Shown here: positions 1 through 20,000 of the stretch, one piece after another
Numbering within the stretch: the stretch's first letter is position 1
How the letters are laid out: each line of letters starts with the position of its first letter
Assembly: GCA_012295275.1 (NCBI GenBank)
Contig: CM022666.1
Location: forward strand, 15,619,272 to 15,639,271
DNA length: 20,000 bases
Direction of reading: 5' to 3'
DNA from: Chrysomallon squamiferum
Lineage: Eukaryota > Mollusca > Gastropoda > Neomphalida > Peltospiridae
The notes under the pieces: generated by a model
What the model saw: only the letters and a program-made list of their open reading frames with translations
What the model was told of the DNA's origin: nothing
Databases searched by the model: none
Translations under genes and position numbers: made by a program

Positions 1-599
1 AATTATAGAGTATTAGTGGATATTTTCACAGTAAACAAATATCGTTATATCTTGTGCATTTTATTTTTGGTCAAGTTAATAGTGTCTTGTGGATAATTTT
101 ACGGAATGTGTAAACTTTTTAATGTTTTATGAATGATGATTATGGAAAAGGATTTTTAAAAGAGTTGCTGCCTGTATCTAAATATTAATAATAATTTTAA
201 CATTTCATAATTTCTGATTTGATAGGGTTTTCTTATCTAAGAAATCATAAAAATTATTCAGTTGACACAAAAAATCCTCTTACTAAAAATTTTTAAATTT
301 CAAAAAATTTAGTTACAAATTCAGAAGTGACCATCACTTTAAAAAAGAAAAAAAGAAGAAAAAGATTTTTTTTTTCAATATCAAAAAAAAATGTAAATAT
401 TGTGTAAATATAATTTCTTCAGTTTGTTTTATACAAAATGTATTAAATATACATAACATAAAAAGCCTGCAAAACACAAAGATTATGCTAACACACAATG
501 TACCAAAACAGATACAAAATTGATTTACTTGTACACACTCAAACTCCACTGAAATAATTTAATTTAAACCATTAATATAAATTTTACTTTATTCTTTAA

Positions 600-1110
600 A
601 TTAATATATAATTTCTGTTTATGTTTCATTAGCCATAAACAAATTATTAATTTTTTATATCATAAATATTTTTATATAATTTTGTAAAACATACTTTGAC
701 AAATCATTAACCATACATTATTAACTGTTTTATGTTGCATTAAAGATTACTAAATAATTAAAATATATGAAATATGATTTTATATTTTTTAAATTAATTA
801 TTAATTGTTTTATGATATATTATAATTATTTAATGAAATTTAGTGTGTGAAATACTTTTACTATTTTGCAAATTAATTATTAACCATTTTATGATTATTA
901 AAAAAACTAAATAATTAGGAGACATTAAATATGCTTTTACATTATATTAGCCATAAATTAATTAAAAACAATTAAAAAAAAAAAATTTACATCCATAAAT
1001 TATTAAAAAATTATGTTATGGGGATATGCTTTTATATTTAATTTAAGATTAATTAATTATTATCTGTTTTGTTATATATCATATTGTGTTACATACTATT
1101 AAATAATTAT
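600..1110. repeat. Diverged AT-rich tandem-like repeat
   Basis: The phrase AATTAATTATTAAC/TTGTTTTATG recurs about every 100-120 bp (near 710, 795, 875 and 1050), with TTAGCCATAAA near 630 and 948 and TATGCTTTTA near 930 and 1025. It reads as an old tandem family with much drift. Borders are approximate. Confidence 0.4.
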
Positions 1111-1452
1111 GACACAGCCAATATACTGGTACCATTTCATGAATATTTTAGAAATTAACAGCAAGAAATAATATTTGAAACAAACTCTCATAGTGTCTGA
1201 TAAATCAGTAATTTTAATAGTTGGAACAGAGAACTGATCAAAAAGTCGTAACTAGGAAGATTTGAACCTGTATTTTCTAACCATTAATCTTATTTTGGCA
1301 TTGACTGAATTAAAAATATAAAATTTTAATTTTAATTTTAATCATTTCTAAATAAAACATGATAAAATGGACAATTTCATTTACAAAAATATATAAAAAT
1401 TGTTGTTTTACATTTCTTAATAAATCTAAAGATTTGTTTACCTTAATGTATA

Positions 1453-1624
1453 TTTATTATTATTGTTGTTATTATTATTTTTATTATTATAATTATTACT
1501 ACTATTATTCTTGGCAGTACCTGTAGCAGAAAATTCGTTTTTTTATATCATTATTATAATTATTAATAATTATTATACTACTACGACTACTACTACTACT
1601 ACTACTACTACTACCATTACTTAC

Positions 1625-1658
<34 letters not shown>

Positions 1659-1785
1659 TCTATTACTACTATTATTTCTGCTACTACTGCTATACTACTT
1701 TTATTATTATTTCTATTACAATTGTTACTACTATTATTTCTGCTACTACTACTACTACTATTATTATTATATTATATTATTAAAA
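1453..1785. repeat. Compound ATT/ACT trinucleotide repeat
   Basis: Blocks of (TTA)n, (CTA)n and mixed units such as TTTCTATTACTACTATTATTTCTGCTACTAC run for about 330 bp. The 90-residue open frame across it is a by-product of the repeat. Confidence 0.9.
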
Positions 1786-2836
1786 TAAAAAAATGCACAA
1801 AATCTGAGATCAGTAATGCTAACAGCCATTTACAGTTTGGTAAATCTCATTATAAAAATACAAATAAAAATAATTTTTAAAATGCCATTGAAAAAGTTTG
1901 GTACTATTCATAAATAATTTAATAAATTTTACTTATTTCTAAATTACTATTTTATTTCATTCTAGCAACCAGATTTTTTGTTAATTTTGATTATAAACCT
2001 CAGCATCATAATACTTTCAATATAATACAAATAATTTGGAGTTTGGACAAATTGTGATGTTTATTTTCTGTTCACATCACGTTGTGAAATGTAATAATAT
2101 ATGTATTTTTACAAAATATACTAAAATACACTAATTATTAATTTTATCTCTCTGCACTATCTTAGAGCAATTAAATAGAATCATTATTATGTTCCAAAAT
2201 ATTTTAAAATTATTTTAATATTCTGGTGAAAAAGCAATGTCAGCTTTATCCTGCTCAGCAAAAATGTCAAATGCAGCTTAGCAGAGCCTCACTGCATCCA
2301 GCATTCTAACCTTCACAAGATACACTATTTATATATAGTTATATTAAAGACTTTTTGGTTAAATAAAAATATACATTTATTAAGTGTCCAACAAGTAACA
2401 GAAAGAACATGATGGCTACCACCACATAGAATTACTTTTATACACACATAAAATTACTTTTAATATACACACAATCGTCTTTATCTAACTAGTTTTAAAA
2501 TCTTAAAAAATAAAATCTGAAGAAATAGTTTTAGAAATCATAAAATGATTATGCAGTAGAAATAAAGAGTAAAAATATCACAACAAATAATCAGAATAAG
2601 AACCTGTCAAGAACTTTCTTTTTTCAGAAATAATATTATGATATAATAATACTTTATACAATAATAATGATTATAATTGTGATTATGATGATAATACTAA
2701 TACCATACAACAATAAAGGATATCGTAAAAACAATTGTTATTATTATAATTACAATGATTAATGAAGGACATAATCAGTTATTGAAATTATTAAGACACA
2801 AAAATATTATGACTAGTCACAAAGAACACACAAATT

Positions 2837-2842
2837 TTTATT
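2837..2842 (-). terminator. Candidate poly(A) signal of the transporter
   Basis: AATAAA on the minus strand, about 730 nt after the stop codon, and the first exact match found downstream of it by eye. A GT-rich stretch (TTGTGTGTTCTTTGTG) follows at once on the transcript strand, as expected for a downstream element, though slightly close. Weak evidence in AT-rich DNA. Confidence 0.3.
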
Positions 2843-2989
2843 TATAGGCCTTATTACATGAAAATAAATTTCTCTCCACTAACTATAATACAATTCTAAA
2901 AAAATACTTTTTAACATCTAACATTTGTCATGGCTTCAGATGACTAATTGGGAACTATCTTGAAAGACTATAAAGGAAGTGAAACATTT

Positions 2990-3202
2990 CCATAGAAACA
3001 TTATTTTGGTATCTGTTAACTCTTTACTAAAAATAAAAGTTGAGTATATCTGAGATTGGTTTCCATAGAAACATTATTTTGTATCTGTGAACTCTCTATT
3101 AAAAATAAAAGTTGGTATATCTGAGATTGGTTTCCATTGAAACATTATTTTGGTATCTGTGATCTGTCTGTTCAGAACAGAAGTGAGTATATGTGAGATT
3201 AT
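2990..3202. repeat. Three copies of a 71-73-bp tandem repeat
   Basis: Copies start near 2990, 3063 and 3134, each opening CCATAGAAACATTATTTT (third copy CCATTGAAAC) and closing GTATATCTGAGATT. Copies 1 and 2 differ slightly; copy 3 is more diverged in its second half. It lies in the likely 3' UTR of the transporter, so it would be transcribed. Confidence 0.9.
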
Positions 3203-3422
3203 TTAAAATAACCTAATTAAAAACAAGCACATTTCAGTTGAGACACAGTAAACATTTGTGAGTGGGGTAGTTAAGGATACCTGTTTGTTAATGAATTCAG
3301 GTTCACATATGGGCTGGGTAAACTGCATTCAGAAAATTCTGACATGAATTTTGTTAAGTAATGTTAAAGTTTCTGTCATTAAAAGCAAGAACCAATTTAC
3401 AACATGATTTTATCATTCACTT

Positions 3423-3434
3423 ACACACACACGT

Positions 3435-3498
<64 letters not shown>

Positions 3499-3521
3499 AG
3501 ACAGACAGACACACACACACA
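3423..3521. repeat. CA dinucleotide array with CAGA interruptions
   Basis: A nearly pure (CA)n run with an early ACGTGCA break and a CAGACAGACAGA block near the end. About 50 bp downstream of the transporter stop codon on the transcript strand, so probably in its 3' UTR as (TG)n. Confidence 0.95.
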
Positions 3522-3572
3522 AAATCCTGAATAAACTCCTGGAACCTCCCTTTTTAGTTCTGTTTCACAGAC

Positions 3573-16889
<13,317 letters not shown>

Positions 16890-16901
16890 TCCTCTGACCT
16901 G

Positions 16902-16952
16902 TTAACAGTTGACAGAACTTCTCGCTTGAAACTTATTACTGGGCGCAGCCAT
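16902..16952 (-). promoter_or_regulatory. In-frame upstream ORF in transporter leader, overlapping a YY1-like motif
   Basis: ATG at 16952 opens 16 codons (MAAPSNKFQARSSVNC) ending in TAA at 16904-16902, only 12 nt before the main ATG and in the same frame. Its context (A at -3, G at +4) is as good as or better than that of the main ATG. The bases around it, CAAAATGGCTGC, are also close to the YY1 site AANATGGCGGC, which in animals often lies just after the start of transcription. Whether it lies in the mRNA is not shown. Confidence 0.5.
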
Positions 16953-17957
16953 TTTGGAAATTGTGTTAATTCGCCAAAAGTATTTTTGTTTTCAATATTA
17001 AATATAATTTTTATACAATAAATTTTAAATGTTAATGTCTTGATTATGAACTAATCAGTCAAAAAGCGGCGTTATAAGATATTGCAAAATTTATAATATT
17101 TAATTTAACGATAATCTTTTACGTACTAAATATTTTAGTGCATATACGTCCTGTGTCACTATCAGTGTATGTTGTCAAAACTAAAAGGATCTGGCTGCGT
17201 ATGTGTTGTGAGAAGTGTTAATGTTGTTTTTAGCTGCAGGATCTGTAACAGGTGCATGTAACATCTGGTTTATTTTTGGCCATTATACGAAGCTGTTAAG
17301 CAATAATAAAAATAAGAGAGACATTAATTAACCCACTGGTTATTGAAGTAAACGTTTTTGCGAAACAGCAGAGATCATAATTGAGGCTCTTTTGAGGATT
17401 TTGATTTAATTAAATTATTAAATAATATGTTTATAAACGTTGAATTAATACCAAATTTTGTTTATGTATCAAATAAATCAACACTGTTTTATTGTAATTA
17501 TTTTCTTAAATCAAATTTAAAAATAAATGCATTTTGTATGTATGTATTTGTACACAGTGCTGCCACGTATGTACTTTAACGTTTAAGATGAACTAGACAT
17601 TTACGTTTTGGGGTTAATGTAGTTTAGGGTTAGCAGTATTGTTTATGTGCGTGATAATGTATGTATGAACGCATTTATGAATGAATGAACAAATGTAAAT
17701 ATGAATAGAAGTATGTGTATATAAATATATATATATATATGTGTGCATCAGTGCATGATTATATACGCATGAATGCATGCATGAGTATATTGATATGTAT
17801 GTATGAATGTATGTATGTATGAATATAATGTATATGTATGTGTTTTTGTTTTTGATAATCTCTCTGTACAGCTTTGAGATGTTGTCCAGAATATATCAGA
17901 TATAAATAATTCTGAAACTTTTATCTATTGTTCTTGTTTATTCAAATCTTTTTTCAG
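16905..17957. promoter_or_regulatory. Divergent promoter region between the transporter and ESD
   Basis: About 1.05 kb separates the transporter leader from the first ESD coding exon. Part of it must hold both start sites, and probably a noncoding first ESD exon, because the ESD start exon is preceded by a splice acceptor. The part nearest the transporter is least AT-biased. No convincing TATA box or CpG island is seen. 17680-17850 is a TATG-rich simple repeat. Confidence 0.5.
17680..17850. repeat. TATG-rich simple repeat
   Basis: Imperfect ATGTATGTATGAATG units with a TA run at 17722-17740, between the two genes on the ESD side. Confidence 0.8.
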
Positions 17958-17964
17958 AACAAAC

Positions 17965-19594
<1,630 letters not shown>

Positions 19595-19659
19595 GTAAAG
19601 AAAATTTTACAGCTGTTTTGGCATTTTGCTGTTGGTGTTGAAAAGCCATTGTGTAAGTG

Positions 19660-20000
19660 TATTGACATTGTACAGTAAACTTTTTAATTAATTGTAAAAT
19701 GTTTAAACACTGTTCAGCAAATTGTTTAATAAGTGATAAAGTATAATAATCCCATAAAATATATTGTTTAGTTATGTGTACAAACATTGTACAAGCAAAC
19801 TGTTTAGTAAATGATAAAGTGTATGAATATTGTACAATAAACTTTTCATGTAATGATAAAGTTTATGAACTCTGTACAATATTTAATGTTAAAATGTATG
19901 AATGTTGTATAATAAATATTTAGTTAGTATTAAAATGTATGAAAATGTACAATAAACCATTCAGTTTATAATAGAATATGAACACTGTAAAATAAAATAT
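19660..20000. repeat. AT-rich tandem repeat of about 40-48 bp
   Basis: About seven drifted copies of TGTATGAATATTGTACAATA followed by AACTTTTCATGTAATGATAAAG, in the ESD intron after coding exon 4. It runs past the window edge. Many copies hold TGTACA and CAATAAA. Confidence 0.82.

Larger units (their letters stand above)
1..2836. other. AT-rich region without a recognised gene
   Basis: No coding exon, RNA gene or element is recognised. It holds diverged repeats (about 600-1110), a compound ATT/ACT simple repeat, poly-A/T runs and a small less AT-rich patch near 2225-2315. The only open frames are low-complexity. It lies downstream of the transporter. Confidence 0.6.

Noticed and set aside
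334-549. 71-codon minus-strand open frame, Phe/Cys-rich
   Set aside because: AT-rich sequence read by chance; no splice context, motif or family resemblance.
1511-1783. 90-codon poly-Thr/Tyr open frame
   Set aside because: Pure translation of the ATT/ACT repeat.
3421-3521. Potential Z-DNA or regulatory function of the CA array
   Set aside because: Such arrays are frequent throughout this window and nothing sets this one apart beyond its 3' UTR location.

Overview
The window looks like AT-rich animal nuclear DNA, most likely from a mollusc and probably a gastropod. Genes are split into many short exons with GT-AG introns. Microsatellites are very abundant, and one intron holds two copies of a repeat I recognise as the tRNA-derived SINE type common in mollusc genomes. 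The phylum call is an inference. There is no bacterial or phage gene organisation and no CRISPR array.

There are two protein-coding genes, arranged head to head. On the minus strand, a complete gene of 19 coding exons runs from its ATG at 16889 to its stop at 3573. Joining the exons gives 1728 nt, or 575 residues, with every phase matching and every intron GT-AG. The product is a polytopic membrane protein with a GTGILGLP motif in its first membrane segment, about 11 membrane spans and a glycosylation-rich C-terminal tail. It resembles the amino acid/auxin permease branch of the APC superfamily (the broad group containing SLC32, SLC36 and SLC38). The exact subfamily and substrate are not recognised. 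On the plus strand, the first four coding exons (17965 to 19594) of S-formylglutathione hydrolase (esterase D, ESD) are present; the rest of the gene lies beyond the right edge.

Layout: 1 to about 2836 is AT-rich, with diverged repeats and no gene. About 2837 to 3572 is the probable 3' UTR of the transporter, with a 72-bp triple repeat and a CA array. 3573 to 16889 is the transporter; its introns carry most of the repeat content: a SINE pair, a CA-based higher-order repeat, a 45-bp TCTAGA repeat, a compound GA repeat, a 28-29-bp minisatellite and a partial copy of exon 4. 16890 to 17957 is the shared divergent promoter region, with an in-frame upstream ORF in the transporter leader. 17958 to 20000 is the ESD 5' half, ending in another tandem repeat.

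The two genes have no obvious joint pathway: one enzyme clears formaldehyde-glutathione adducts in the cytosol and the other is a membrane transporter. Sharing a promoter region may just reflect housekeeping gene packing. I found no convincing novel multi-gene system. The points most worth a second look are the transporter itself, its leader uORF, and the exon-derived repeats around exon 4.
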